DNA from: Streptomyces sp. 1222.5
GTDB lineage: Bacteria > Actinomycetota > Actinomycetes > Streptomycetales > Streptomycetaceae
Direction of reading: 5' to 3'
DNA length: 64,000 nt
Assembly (NCBI RefSeq): GCF_900105245.1
Contig: NZ_FNSZ01000001.1
Coordinates: 4,216,001-4,280,000, forward strand
The notes below the pieces were generated by a model that was given only the letters and a program-made list of their open reading frames with translations, did no database searches and was not told where the DNA came from. The first letter of the stretch is position 1. Each line of letters starts with the position of its first letter. The translations under genes and the position numbers were made by a program. Positions 25,303-34,180 of the stretch are shown one piece after another.

Positions 25303-27156
25303 ATGGTGGTGTGCGGCGACGACGGGCTCGCGCACCGGCTGGCGGCCGAGTTGCGCGGAGTCTACGGCGAGCAGGTCACCCTCGTGGTCCCACCGAACGA
25401 GCGGACGGTCAGACCCCCCGTCGTCGGCCGGGCCCGGGCCGCTTCCGCGACGCTGCTCGACCGGATGGTCAGCGCGGCGGTCGGCTCCGTCGGCCGCGGC
25501 GGCATCGGGAACACCGCGGCCGCGGGCGGCCCTTCGGGCGGGCGCCCGGACGGCGACCGGGTCCTGGAGGCGTTCGAGGCCGACGAGGCGGTGCTCGCCG
25601 AGGCCGGAGTGGAACGCGCGGCCGCCCTGGCCCTCGTGTACGACGACGACGAGACCAACATCCGGGCGGCGCTGACCGCCCGCCGGCTCAATCCCCGGCT
25701 CCGGCTGGTCCTGCGGCTGTACAACCGGCGGCTCGGCCAGCACATCGAGGAACTCCTCGACCAGGCCGCCACGTTGGCCTGCGACGGCGACCCGGAGGCG
25801 AGCGCGGACGCCGCCACGACCGTGCTGTCCGACGCCGACACCGCCGCGCCCGCGCTGGCCGCCACCGCCCTCGTCGGCACCAGCAAGGTCGTGCAGACCG
25901 AGGGGCTGCTGCTGCGGGCCGTGGAACGGCCGCCGCCCGACGGCGCGACGGTCGCCGGTGCCGGGCTGTGCACCCTCGCGCTGCTCTCCACGCCCGGCAC
26001 GGACCCGGCCGCGGACGGCTCCGCGGGCAGCGGCCCCCGGGGGAACGGCGAACAGGAGCCGAGGCTGCTGCCCGACGACGAGGAGGTACGGCGGGCCGCC
26101 GGGCGGGCCGCCGTGGTGCTGGAGCAACTGTCCTCCGCGGGTGGACAGGAGGCGGCCGCACCCGGCCGCGGTGCGGGCGGCGTACTCCCGCTCGCCTCGT
26201 TGTTCTCCCGCCGGCTGCGCTGGTCACTGGCCGGGATGGTGGCGTGCGTGGTGGCGCTCGCCGTCGGCCTCTCCCTGGTGACGGGGATCCACCCGCTGCG
26301 GGCGTTCTACCTGACGCTGCTCGACATGTTCGCGATCGACGACCCGGCCATCGGGCAGTCCCTCGGTCGGCAGATCCTCCAACTCCTCTCCGGACTGGTC
26401 GGTTTGCTGATGCTGCCGGTGCTGCTGGCGGCCGTCCTGGAGGCGCTGGGCACCTTCCGCACCGCCTCCGCGCTGCGTCGCCCTCCCCGCGGCCTGGGCG
26501 GGCACGTGGTGCTGCTCGGGCTGGGGAAGATCGGCACCCGGGTGCTGACCCGGCTGCGCGAACTCGGCGTCCCCGTGGTCTGCGTGGAGGCCGACCCAGA
26601 CGCGCGCGGCCTCGCCACCGCCCGCCGGCTGCGGGTGCCGGTGGTCCTCGGGGACGTCACCCAGGAGGGGGTCCTGGAGGCCGCGAAGATCCACCGGGCG
26701 CACGCCCTGCTCGCGGTGACCAGCGCCGACACCACCAACCTGGAGGCCGTCCTCGCCGCCCGGACCGTCCGGCCCGACCTGCGGGTGGTGCTGCGGCTGT
26801 ACGACGACGACTTCGCCACCGCCGTGTACCGGACCCTGCGCGCCGCCTATCCGCAGGCGCTGACCCGGAGCCGGAGCGTCACCCATCTCGCCGCGCCCGC
26901 GTTCGCCGGTGCGATGCTCGGGCGGCAGGTGCTGGGGGCGATCCCCGTCGAGCGGCGGGTGCTGCTGTTCGCCGCCGTCGACGTGGACGGGCACCCACGG
27001 CTGGAGGGGCGTACCGTGCGGGACGCCTTCCACGCCGGGTCCTGGCGGGTGCTCGCCCTGTCGGGCCGCACCGACACGGCGCCCGATCACGTGCTGGTGA
27101 AGGGCGACCGGGTGGTCGTCGCCGCCACGCGCCGCGGGCTGGCGGAACTGCGGTGA
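25303..27156 (+). CDS. Two-RCK NAD-binding ion-channel-like protein (CASTOR/POLLUX-like)
   Basis: A 617-residue membrane protein. The N-terminal regulator domain (MVVCGDDGLAHRLAAEL, YDDDETNIRAALTARRLNPR) leads to a membrane block at ~300-385 (LAGMVACVVALAVGLSLVTG, AFYLTLLDMFAIDDPAIG, LLSGLVGLLMLPVLLAAVLE). A TrkA-N/RCK Rossmann domain (GGHVVLLGLGKIGTRVLTRL, CVEADPDARG, DVTQEGVLEAAKIHRAHALL) and a TrkA-C-like end follow. The order resembles bacterial CASTOR/POLLUX-type channels, suggesting K+ or other cation flux gated by nucleotide. I see no canonical GYG filter. ATG 25303 was chosen for its conserved first strand; a GTG at 25255 is possible. Confidence 0.78.
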   Translation: MVVCGDDGLAHRLAAELRGVYGEQVTLVVPPNERTVRPPVVGRARAASATLLDRMVSAAVGSVGRGGIGNTAAAGGPSGGRPDGDRVLEAFEADEAVLAEAGVERAAALALVYDDDETNIRAALTARRLNPRLRLVLRLYNRRLGQHIEELLDQAATLACDGDPEASADAATTVLSDADTAAPALAATALVGTSKVVQTEGLLLRAVERPPPDGATVAGAGLCTLALLSTPGTDPAADGSAGSGPRGNGEQEPRLLPDDEEVRRAAGRAAVVLEQLSSAGGQEAAAPGRGAGGVLPLASLFSRRLRWSLAGMVACVVALAVGLSLVTGIHPLRAFYLTLLDMFAIDDPAIGQSLGRQILQLLSGLVGLLMLPVLLAAVLEALGTFRTASALRRPPRGLGGHVVLLGLGKIGTRVLTRLRELGVPVVCVEADPDARGLATARRLRVPVVLGDVTQEGVLEAAKIHRAHALLAVTSADTTNLEAVLAARTVRPDLRVVLRLYDDDFATAVYRTLRAAYPQALTRSRSVTHLAAPAFAGAMLGRQVLGAIPVERRVLLFAAVDVDGHPRLEGRTVRDAFHAGSWRVLALSGRTDTAPDHVLVKGDRVVVAATRRGLAELR

Positions 27157-27158
27157 CC

Positions 27159-27179
27159 GTCCGGGGGGCGCCCCCGGAC
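27159..27179. terminator. Hairpin between convergent channel and peptidase genes
   Basis: GTCCGGGGG/CCCCCGGAC, a 9-bp stem with a 3-base loop, 2 bases after the channel gene's stop codon. Confidence 0.65.
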
Positions 27180-27231
27180 CACCGGCCCCCGCCCGCCCCG
27201 CAGCCCCGCGGCCGACGGCCGGAAAGGCGCT

Positions 27232-29037
27232 CTACGCCGGCAGGTGTCTCGCCGCGTACTCCATCTCCAGTCTCACCTGCTTGATCCGTTCCTCCACCAC
27301 CAGCGAGCCGTGCCCCGCGTCGTAGCGGTACACCTCGTGCGGGGCGCCGCGCGACTCCAGGCGCTTGACGTAGTTGTCGATCTGGCGGATCGGGCAGCGG
27401 GGGTCGTTGACCCCGGCCGAGATGTAGACCGGAGCCTTGACCTGGTCGACGTAGGTCAGCGGGGACGAGGCCGCGAACCGCCCGGGGACCTCCTCCGGAG
27501 TACCGCCCAGCAGGGTGCGGTCCATGGCCTTCAGGGACTCCATCTCGTCGTGGTACGCCGTGACGTAGTCCGCGACCGGAACGACCGCGATGCCCACCGA
27601 CCACGCCTCCGGCTGGGTGCCGAGGCCGAGCAGGGTGAGGTAGCCGCCCCAGGAGGCGCCGGTGAGGACGAGGCGCTCGGGATCGGCGAGTCCGGAGGAG
27701 ACCGCCCACTCGCGCACCGCGGCCACGTCCTCCAGCTCGATCAGGCCCACCCGGTGCTTGAGGGCGTCCGTCCAGGCGCGGCCGTAGCCCGTGGAACCGC
27801 GGTAGTTGATGCGGACCACCGCGTAGCCCTGGTCGACCCAGGCGGCCGGGCCCGCGGCGAAGGAGTCGCTGTCGTGCCAGGTGGGGCCGCCGTGCAGGTC
27901 GAACACCGTGGGCAGCGGGCCGGTGGCACCGGCCGGCTTCTGCACCAGGGCGTGGATACGGCCGCCCGGACCCTCCACCCACGCGTCCTCCACCGGCACC
28001 GACGGCGGGCAGGTCATGCCGGGCGGGTCCAGCACGACACGGCCGGTCGTCGAGCGCACCGCCGGCGGCTCGGCTGCCGACGACCACAGGTACTCCACGC
28101 TGCCGTCGGGGCGGGCCGTCGCACCGGAGACCGTGCCGGGCGGGGTGGGGACACGGGTGAGCTCTCCGGCCGCGAGGTCGTACCGGAACAGCTCGCTGCG
28201 CGCCTCGAAGCTGTGCGCGATGAGAAGGGCGGAGCCGTCCGGGAACCATTCGGCGCTCACGTCACCGGGCAGGTCCAGAGCGAGGTCCGTCTCCAGACCG
28301 GTCGCCACGTCCCACACCAGCGGCTCCCAGCGGCCCCGGCGCTGATGGCCGATGAGCAGCCGGGTGTCGCCGTCCACGGGGGCGAAGCCCAGCACCTCCA
28401 GGCCCAGCTCCTCGGTGCCGCCCTCGGTGTCGTCGAGCTCGGCGACCGCCGAGCCGTCCGGGCGCAGTACGCGCAGCGCCGCGTGCATGGCGTCGCCGTG
28501 CTCGGTGTGCTCGATGGCGATCAGGGAGCCGTCGTGGGAGAGGTCGCCGACGCCCGCGGACTCCCGGTGCCGGTAGATCTCGACCGTGTCCTCGCCCTCC
28601 CGGGCGAGGTGGACGGTCGTCCCCTCCTCGTCCGTGGAGCGGCCGACGACCGCCGTGCGGCCGTCGCGGGCCAGGGCCAGACCGGCCGGGTAGGAGGCGT
28701 CGAGGCCGGGGACGCCGGGCTCGTCCGGGCCGCCGGCGAAGGGCTGGCGGCGCCAGACACCGAACTCGTCGCCGTCCTTGTCGTCGAACCACCAGATCCA
28801 GGCGCCGTCCGGGGAGAGCACGCCGTCCGTCGTGCCGTTCGGCCGGTCCGTCGCCTGCCGTTGCTCGCCCGTGGCGCGGTCCCAGGCGTACAGCTCGTAC
28901 GTCCCCGTCGCGTTCGACACGAACAGGGAGCGGTCGGGCGCGTCCTCCGCCCAGTCGGGCAGCGAGACCCGCGGCGCGCGGAAGCGCCTCTCCCAGTCCG
29001 GCATGCCCGGTGCGTCCGGCGTCCTGCTCTCACTCAT
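27232..29037 (-). CDS. S9 family prolyl-oligopeptidase-type peptidase
   Basis: A 601-residue cytoplasmic serine peptidase. An N-terminal beta-propeller (repeats such as YELYAWDRATGEQRQATDRP, LVWDVATGLETDLALDLPGD) caps a C-terminal alpha/beta-hydrolase domain. That domain has the oxyanion strand FDLHGGPTWHDSD, the nucleophile LVLTGASWGGYLTLLGL, the acid in AGVNDPRCPIRQ and the His in YRYDAGHGSLVVEE. It would cleave short peptides entering the propeller pore. The start was set at MSESRTPDAP (29037); GTG/ATG codons at 29049 and 29056 are in range, and none has a clear ribosome site. It is divergent from the methyltransferase gene. Confidence 0.9.
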   Translation of the reverse strand: MSESRTPDAPGMPDWERRFRAPRVSLPDWAEDAPDRSLFVSNATGTYELYAWDRATGEQRQATDRPNGTTDGVLSPDGAWIWWFDDKDGDEFGVWRRQPFAGGPDEPGVPGLDASYPAGLALARDGRTAVVGRSTDEEGTTVHLAREGEDTVEIYRHRESAGVGDLSHDGSLIAIEHTEHGDAMHAALRVLRPDGSAVAELDDTEGGTEELGLEVLGFAPVDGDTRLLIGHQRRGRWEPLVWDVATGLETDLALDLPGDVSAEWFPDGSALLIAHSFEARSELFRYDLAAGELTRVPTPPGTVSGATARPDGSVEYLWSSAAEPPAVRSTTGRVVLDPPGMTCPPSVPVEDAWVEGPGGRIHALVQKPAGATGPLPTVFDLHGGPTWHDSDSFAAGPAAWVDQGYAVVRINYRGSTGYGRAWTDALKHRVGLIELEDVAAVREWAVSSGLADPERLVLTGASWGGYLTLLGLGTQPEAWSVGIAVVPVADYVTAYHDEMESLKAMDRTLLGGTPEEVPGRFAASSPLTYVDQVKAPVYISAGVNDPRCPIRQIDNYVKRLESRGAPHEVYRYDAGHGSLVVEERIKQVRLEMEYAARHLPA

Positions 29038-29120
29038 GGCCCCAGTCATGCGCCCATAGTGCCTGGTTGCGCCGACAATTGGGTGGTGGGTGTGCGCAGC
29101 CTGTGGATAACTTTCCGACC

Positions 29121-29960
29121 ATGAGCGCACAGACCGCCTCCGCGTCCCTCCCCGAGGGCTGGCGCGAGGACAACCGGGCCATGTGGGACGAGCGGGTGCC
29201 CGTCCACGTCGCCGGGAAGTACTACGACCTCGCCGGCTTCCGGGCCCGCCCGGACGTGCTGCGGGACTTCGAGACCGCCGAGGTCGGGGACGTCACCGGA
29301 AAGACCCTCCTGCACCTGCAGTGCCACATCGGCACCGACACCCTCTCCTGGGCGCACCGCGGCGCCGCCCGCGTCGTCGGCCTCGACTTCTCCGTCCCGG
29401 CCGTCGAGGCGGCCCGCGCCCTCGCCGCCGGCCTCGGCCACGGCCCGGAGCGCGCCGCCTTCGTCACCGGCGACGTGTACGAGGCCGCCGCCGCGGTCCC
29501 CGAGCCGTCGTACGACATCGTCTACACGGGGCTCGGCGCGCTGTGCTGGCTGCCCGACCTGAGGCGCTGGGCCGAGACCGCGGCCGCGCTCGTGGCACCC
29601 GGCGGCTTCCTCTACCTCGCCGAGTTCCACCCGGTCACCGAGATGCTGGACGACACGACCGGCACCCGGATCGTGCGCGACTACTTCTCCCGGGACGCCC
29701 AGGTGTACGACCTGCCCGGCACCTACGCCGACCCGGACGCCGTCACCGTCCACAACCGCAGCGTCGAGTGGCAGCACACCCTCGGCGACGTCGTCTCCGC
29801 GCTCGCCGCGACCGGCCTGCGCATCGAGTTCCTCCACGAGCACGACGTCTCGCTCTTCCCGCGCTTCGAGAACTTCGAGATCCGCGACGGCTACCACCGC
29901 TTCCCGGCGGACCACCCGCGCGTCCCGCTCATCTATTCGCTGAAGGCCACCAAGGGCTGA
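29121..29960 (+). CDS. Class I SAM-dependent methyltransferase
   Basis: A 279-residue soluble methyltransferase. The SAM pocket is seen as KTLLHLQCHIGTDTLSWAHR (motif I) and RVVGLDFSVPAVEAARALAA (acidic end of strand 2), then FVTGDVYEAA, YDIVYTGLGALCWLPDLRRW (motif IV/post-IV) and GGFLYLAEFHPVTEML. The C-terminal part (FLHEHDVSLFPRFENFEIRD) is typical of a widespread actinobacterial subgroup. The substrate is unknown. The ATG at 29121 is only ~80 bases from the divergent peptidase start, and I see no strong ribosome site, so a leaderless or very short-leader mRNA is possible. Confidence 0.88.
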   Translation: MSAQTASASLPEGWREDNRAMWDERVPVHVAGKYYDLAGFRARPDVLRDFETAEVGDVTGKTLLHLQCHIGTDTLSWAHRGAARVVGLDFSVPAVEAARALAAGLGHGPERAAFVTGDVYEAAAAVPEPSYDIVYTGLGALCWLPDLRRWAETAAALVAPGGFLYLAEFHPVTEMLDDTTGTRIVRDYFSRDAQVYDLPGTYADPDAVTVHNRSVEWQHTLGDVVSALAATGLRIEFLHEHDVSLFPRFENFEIRDGYHRFPADHPRVPLIYSLKATKG

Positions 29961-30003
29961 CCCGCGGGCGGGGCACCGGCGCGGGCGCCGTACCGTGGAG
30001 GGC

Positions 30004-30795
30004 GTGTACCGGTTTCTGCTGACACCCCGCTGGTGGGGCATCAACGTCTTCGTGCTGCTCGCCATCCCGTTCTGCGTGTTCATGGGGTCCTGGCAGCTGA
30101 GCCGGTTCGAGGGGCGGGTGCAGGACCACCGCACGGCGACCGAGCAGGCCACCGCCGGCCGGCACACGGCCGCACGGCCGCTGACGCGGCTGCTGCCCGT
30201 CGACCAGAGCACCTCGGGGCAGCGGGTCACCGCGAGCGGCCGGTACGGCAAGCAGCTCCTCGTGCCCGGACGGGAGCTGGACGGCAAGCGCGGCTTCTAC
30301 GTCCTCACCCTGCTGCGCACCGACTCGGGCAAGGCGCTGCCGGTGGTGCGGGGCTGGCTGCCCGGCACGGCGGACGCGGCGAAGGCCCCCGCCCCGCCCA
30401 CGGGCGAGGTCACGGTCACCGGGTCGCTGCAGGCCTCCGAGACCCCGGGGGACAACGGGGTCAGCGCCGAGGGCGGGCTGCCCGCCGGGCAGACGGCGGC
30501 GATCAGCTCCGCGTCACTGGTGAACCTGGTGCCCTACCGGCTGTACGACGCCTGGGTCACGCTGGAGCGGGGCGACTCGGGGATGAAGGCCGTGCCCGCG
30601 AGCGCGCCCGCCGGGACCGGGCTGGACCTGAAGGCGTTCCAGAACCTCGGTTACACCGGGGAGTGGTTCGTCTTCGCCGGCTTCGTGGTGTTCATGTGGT
30701 TCCGGCTGCTGCGGCGGGAGATCGAGTTCCAGCGGGACGCCGCGCTGGGCCTGGTACCGGAGGAGCCGGAGCGGGCGGCCGTCGTCGGCGGCTGA
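30004..30795 (+). CDS. SURF1 family protein (cytochrome oxidase biogenesis)
   Basis: A 263-residue membrane protein with the SURF1 layout: an N-terminal helix (WWGINVFVLLAIPFCVFMGS, then WQLSRFEGR), an exported domain with VTASGRYGKQLLVPGRELDG, YVLTLLRTDSGKALPVVRGW and NLVPYRLYDAWVTLE, and a C-terminal helix (GEWFVFAGFVVFMWFRLLRR). SURF1 proteins aid heme/copper assembly of cytochrome c oxidase subunit I. The GTG at 30004 gives the family-typical start VYRFLLTPRWWG; the purine run GGAGGG lies close before it. The gene converges on the sigma-operon gene at 30843. Confidence 0.85.
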   Translation: MYRFLLTPRWWGINVFVLLAIPFCVFMGSWQLSRFEGRVQDHRTATEQATAGRHTAARPLTRLLPVDQSTSGQRVTASGRYGKQLLVPGRELDGKRGFYVLTLLRTDSGKALPVVRGWLPGTADAAKAPAPPTGEVTVTGSLQASETPGDNGVSAEGGLPAGQTAAISSASLVNLVPYRLYDAWVTLERGDSGMKAVPASAPAGTGLDLKAFQNLGYTGEWFVFAGFVVFMWFRLLRREIEFQRDAALGLVPEEPERAAVVGG

Positions 30796-30842
30796 GCGGT
30801 GCCCGCCCGCGGCCGGGGATCCACCGCCGTCCCGGCGGAGCC

Positions 30843-31931
30843 CTACGCCCCTGCCAGCACCCCCGTGTAGATCACCGTGCCGGCACACGCGTTGGGGATG
30901 ACCGTGGAGGCCGCGGGGGAGCCGCCCTGGGCCGTGTGCGTGAGCAGGATGCTGCCGTCGGCCGTGCCGCCGTCCTCGGTGAACAGCTGGGTGGTCGTAC
31001 CGGACGACGTGCTGCCGGTGTCCGTGCCGCCGGAGGCGCTCGTCTCGCCGGTGGGCGTCGGGTCGGGCGAGGGGCCGCCGCTGTCCGAGCCGCCGGTGCT
31101 GCCGCCGGTGGTGGGGCAGGTCTCCGACGGCACGAAGGCGAACTTCTCCTCGTACGCCGAACCCGGCTGGAGCACCAGTGCCGGGACCTCCAGCGAGGGG
31201 TCGGGCAGGCTGGTCGCCGCGTCCCCGGCCACATGCCGGGCCGCGCTGATCTTGGCCGGGTCCGCGGCGTTCTGGGCCGACGGGGTGATGCTGCCCGCGC
31301 CGCCGACGGTGCAGGCCGTGGCGGAGACGTTGGTGACCCGGAAGGTGCCGTAGACGATGCCCGCGGAGTCCGGCGCGTCGGCCGTCCCGGTGGCGGAGCC
31401 CAGCTGGGACGCCGTGCACAGCGGCGTGCCCGTGGCGAGGGTCGCGGAGGGGTTGACGTCGCCGGTGGAACCGCCGGGAGCGCCGCCCTTGTCGTCCTTC
31501 CTGCCGGGCTTGCCGCTCGCCTCGGGCTTGACGCTGGCGCTGCCCTCGTCGTGCTTCCCGGGCGTGTGACCGCCCTTGGTCCTGCCCTGCCCGGTGCCGC
31601 CCTGGGCCTGGGAGCTCTGCCCGGCCATGGCCGTGTTGGGGTCGGAGCCACCGGAGTGGGAGACGTGCACGAGCGCGGGGATCGCGGTGCCGAAGAACAG
31701 GGCGGCCGCGGCCATGCCGACGGCGGCCTGCCGCTTGCGGGCACGCCGCGCCGGCACCGCCCGGCGCAGATGCTCCAGGGTGCCGTTGCCCGGCTCGATG
31801 TCACCGACCGCGGAGTGCAGCATCCGGCGCAGGGCCAACTCGTCCTGATCGAGCCCGTCGAGATCCGGGTCGAGCCCGTCGAGGTCCGGTCCGGGCCCCT
31901 CGGGGCCCTTCGCGTCGGGGCCGTGGTTCAC
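30843..31931 (-). CDS. Membrane-anchored partner of the SigE-family sigma factor (putative anti-sigma)
   Basis: A 362-residue protein. The acidic N-terminal cytoplasmic segment (DELALRRMLHSAVGDIEP, LEHLRRAVPARRARKRQ) is followed by one membrane helix (AAVGMAAAALFFGTAIPALV), a long Gly/Ser/Lys-rich linker and an exported beta-rich domain (TPLCTASQLGSATG, VYGTFRVTNVSATACTVGG, VLQPGSAYEEKFAFVPSE), then a Ser/Thr/Gly-rich tail. The architecture and its place after a SigE-family sigma gene suggest control of that sigma factor by an extracytoplasmic signal, but no zinc-finger anti-sigma motif is present. The GTG start overlaps the stop of a 44-codon frame (GTGA). Confidence 0.72.
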   Translation of the reverse strand: MNHGPDAKGPEGPGPDLDGLDPDLDGLDQDELALRRMLHSAVGDIEPGNGTLEHLRRAVPARRARKRQAAVGMAAAALFFGTAIPALVHVSHSGGSDPNTAMAGQSSQAQGGTGQGRTKGGHTPGKHDEGSASVKPEASGKPGRKDDKGGAPGGSTGDVNPSATLATGTPLCTASQLGSATGTADAPDSAGIVYGTFRVTNVSATACTVGGAGSITPSAQNAADPAKISAARHVAGDAATSLPDPSLEVPALVLQPGSAYEEKFAFVPSETCPTTGGSTGGSDSGGPSPDPTPTGETSASGGTDTGSTSSGTTTQLFTEDGGTADGSILLTHTAQGGSPAASTVIPNACAGTVIYTGVLAGA

Positions 31932-32062
31932 AGTTCCGTTCCCAGCGTGCGATTGCTTGTGCCCGTACCCATGCTGTTCCGCCGGCTCGTGCCGGGCGCG
32001 GGGCTCATGACGTTCGTGCGGGTGATGGGCCTCGGCATCGCCCCGTGGGCGCCCCCGCTCAT
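31928..32062 (-). CDS. 44-aa small ORF stitched between sigma and its membrane partner
   Basis: The frame begins in the sigma stop codon (ATGA, 32062-32059) and ends in the start codon of the membrane partner (GTGA, 31931-31928). It encodes 44 residues (MSGGAHGAMPRPITRTNVMS and onward, ending LGTEL) with a basic/Ser/Thr-rich composition and no membrane segment. Nothing similar is known to me. The double 4-base overlap gives a continuous re-initiation path across the operon, which is hard to explain by chance; the peptide itself may be only a by-product of coupling. Confidence 0.45.
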   Translation of the reverse strand: MSGGAHGAMPRPITRTNVMSPAPGTSRRNSMGTGTSNRTLGTEL

Positions 32063-32739
32063 GCCGGTGTCTCCATGGCCACCCGCAGCGCGGCGATGCC
32101 CCGCGACCCGTACGCCTTCACCGACCCCAGCGAGATGCCGAGGCTCTCGGCGACCTGGGCCTCGGTCATGTCCGCGAAGTAGCGCAGCACGAGGACCTCG
32201 CGCTGGCGGCGCTGGAGCCCCTTCATCGCCTTGATGAGGTCCCGCCGCTCCAGCTGGTCGTAGGCCCCCTCCTCGGCGCTCGCCATGTCGGGCATCGGCT
32301 TGGAGAGGAGCTTGAGGCCGAGTATGCGGCGGCGCAGCGTCGACCGGGAGAGGTTGACGACCGTCTGCCGCAGGTAGGCGAGGGTCTTCTCGGGGTCACG
32401 GACGCGCTTGCGCGCCGAGTGCACCCGGATGAAGGCCTCCTGGACGACGTCCTCGCAGGAGGCGGTGTCGTCGAGGAGGAGCGCGGCGAGGCCCAGCAGC
32501 GAGCGGTAGTGGGCCCGGTACGTCTCCGTGAGATGGTCGACGGTCGTGCCGGCGGCCTCGGCCGCCTCGGTCGCCGGGGAGTCCTCGACGCCGTCACGCT
32601 GACTGGGTATGCGGGCGGGCCGCGCTGCGGGCATGGGCGCGATCACCGGCATGCCGCCGGGCGTACGGGGCCGGAGCGCCGCACGGGGCGGCCGCAGTGC
32701 CGTGCCGCGGGCCGCTGGAAGTTCGAGTACCTCTGCCAC
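32059..32739 (-). CDS. SigE-family RNA polymerase sigma-70 factor
   Basis: A 226-residue ECF-type sigma factor. After a variable N-terminus, region 2 reads YRAHYRSLLGLAALLLDDTA, CEDVVQEAFIRVH and LAYLRQTVVNLSRSTLRRR. Region 4 reads LQRRQREVLVLRYFADMTEA and QVAESLGISLGSVKAYGSRG. It would direct polymerase to a small regulon, probably including itself, under control of the membrane protein encoded downstream. The start is uncertain: GTG 32739 (VAEVLELPAARG) is favoured from relatives that I recall, ATG 32652 is possible, and neither has an obvious ribosome site. Confidence 0.85.
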   Translation of the reverse strand: MAEVLELPAARGTALRPPRAALRPRTPGGMPVIAPMPAARPARIPSQRDGVEDSPATEAAEAAGTTVDHLTETYRAHYRSLLGLAALLLDDTASCEDVVQEAFIRVHSARKRVRDPEKTLAYLRQTVVNLSRSTLRRRILGLKLLSKPMPDMASAEEGAYDQLERRDLIKAMKGLQRRQREVLVLRYFADMTEAQVAESLGISLGSVKAYGSRGIAALRVAMETPA

Positions 32740-33121
32740 GCCAGTTGGACACGTTTCCCCCCGCAAGGGTTGTACGTGCCGGACGTCACATGTGCGACAA
32801 CCGGCGATGCCTCAAGTGCCGTCATGCGTCCCGCTCTCCCGCTGTGTCCATGTTGAACGGGCGTCCCCACGCCCCGATCGCAGCGTCCCCACGCCTGGAT
32901 CGTCACCGTCCTCAGGTCCCGCAAGGGTGACCGGAAAGACGCTCCCCGCCCTGCACGCGGTTGCGTGGGGCGGGGAGGAAATCCTCTGTCGTCGCACGGC
33001 CCGGTTCAAGTGGTCCGGACCATACTCCTCAACACACCTCTTACGGAGATCCTATAAATGGACCCGCTCCCAGCCGACTTCTTTACGGCCCCGGGCGCGT
33101 TCTGCGGGCACCACGGCGTTC
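32740..33121. other. Intergenic region between the asd end and the sigma operon
   Basis: No gene in these 382 bases. It contains the asd-side hairpin at 32942-32977 and presumably the sigma operon promoter in the lower-GC part nearer 32740-32900. A plus-strand frame from 33058 is a shadow of asd. Confidence 0.5.
32942..32977 (-). terminator. Hairpin downstream of ask-asd
   Basis: CTCCCCGCCC-tg-CACGC pairs with GCGTG-GGGCGGGGAG: 15 pairs with a 2-base bulge and a 4-base ggtt loop. It lies ~145 bases past the asd stop and before the sigma operon. Confidence 0.6.
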
Positions 33122-34180
33122 TCAGGAGAGCTCCGACGCCACCAGCTCCGCGATCTGCGCGGTGTTCAGGGCGGCGCCCTTGCGCAGGTTGTCGCCGCAC
33201 ACGAAGAGTTCGAGCGCGGTCGGGTCGTCGAGCGCCCGCCGCACCCGTCCCACCCAGGTGGGGTCGGTGCCCACCACGTCGGCGGGCGTGGGGAACTCGC
33301 CGGCGGCGGGGTCGTCGCACAGCACCACCCCGGGCGCCGTGGCGATGATCTCGCGGGCGCCGTCGACCGTGACCTCGCCCTGGAAGCGGGCGTGCACGGT
33401 CAGGGAGTGCGTGGTGATCACCGGCACCCGTACACAGGTCACCGCGACCGGCAGCTTCGGCAGCCCGAGGATCTTGCGGGTCTCGTCCCGCACCTTCATC
33501 TCCTCCGACGACCAGCCGTCCTCCCTCAGCGACCCGGCCCACGGGACGACGTTCAGCACGACCGGCTCCGGGAACGGCCCGGTGTCGTCCCCGACGGCCC
33601 GCCGCACGTCCCCGGGCTTGGTGCCCAGCTCGGTGCCGGCCACCAGGGACAGCTGGGACCTGAGCGTCTCCACGCCGGCCCGCCCGGCCCCGCTCACCGC
33701 CTGGTACGACGACACCACCAGCTCGCGCAGCCCGAACTCGGCGTGCAGCGCGCCCAGGGCGACGATCATCGTCAGGGTCGTGCAGTTGGGGTTCGCGACG
33801 ATCCCGCGGGGGCGGGTCCGCACCGCGTGCGGGTTGACCTCGGGCACCACCAGGGGCACGTCGGGGTCCATCCGGAACGCGGCCGAGTTGTCGACCACGA
33901 CCGCACCGCGCGCGGCGGCGACCGGCGCCCACTCGGCGGCGACCTCGTCGGGGACGTCGAACAGGGCGATGTCGACCCCGGCGAAGGCGTCCTCCGTGAG
34001 GGCCACCACCTCGACCTCCTCGCCGCGCACGGCCAGCTTGCGGCCGGCCGAGCGCGGGGAGGCGATCAGACGGATCTCGCCCCAGATGTCCGCCCGCTGG
34101 GACAGGATCTGGAGCATGACCGCGCCGACCGCCCCGGTCGCTCCCACGACCGCGAGCGTCGGCTTCCCGGTCGGCGCCAT
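33122..34180 (-). CDS. asd: Aspartate-semialdehyde dehydrogenase
   Basis: A 352-residue enzyme that reduces aspartyl phosphate to aspartate semialdehyde with NADPH, the second step of Lys/Met/Thr/diaminopimelate synthesis. The N-terminal Rossmann motif is LAVVGATGAVGAVMLQILS. The catalytic Cys lies in GIVANPNCTTLTMIVALGAL, the substrate-binding stretch is SYQAVSGAGRAGVETLRSQL, and the active-site His is in RVPVITTHSLTVHARFQGE. The ATG shares one base with the ask stop (TGATG), so asd is translationally coupled to aspartokinase, the usual actinobacterial arrangement. Confidence 0.96.
   Translation of the reverse strand: MAPTGKPTLAVVGATGAVGAVMLQILSQRADIWGEIRLIASPRSAGRKLAVRGEEVEVVALTEDAFAGVDIALFDVPDEVAAEWAPVAAARGAVVVDNSAAFRMDPDVPLVVPEVNPHAVRTRPRGIVANPNCTTLTMIVALGALHAEFGLRELVVSSYQAVSGAGRAGVETLRSQLSLVAGTELGTKPGDVRRAVGDDTGPFPEPVVLNVVPWAGSLREDGWSSEEMKVRDETRKILGLPKLPVAVTCVRVPVITTHSLTVHARFQGEVTVDGAREIIATAPGVVLCDDPAAGEFPTPADVVGTDPTWVGRVRRALDDPTALELFVCGDNLRKGAALNTAQIAELVASELS

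Noticed and set aside
33058..33348. Plus-strand frame starting at 33058 with TATAAATG context
   Set aside because: It runs antisense into asd and becomes Arg/Pro-rich shadow sequence after ~20 codons.
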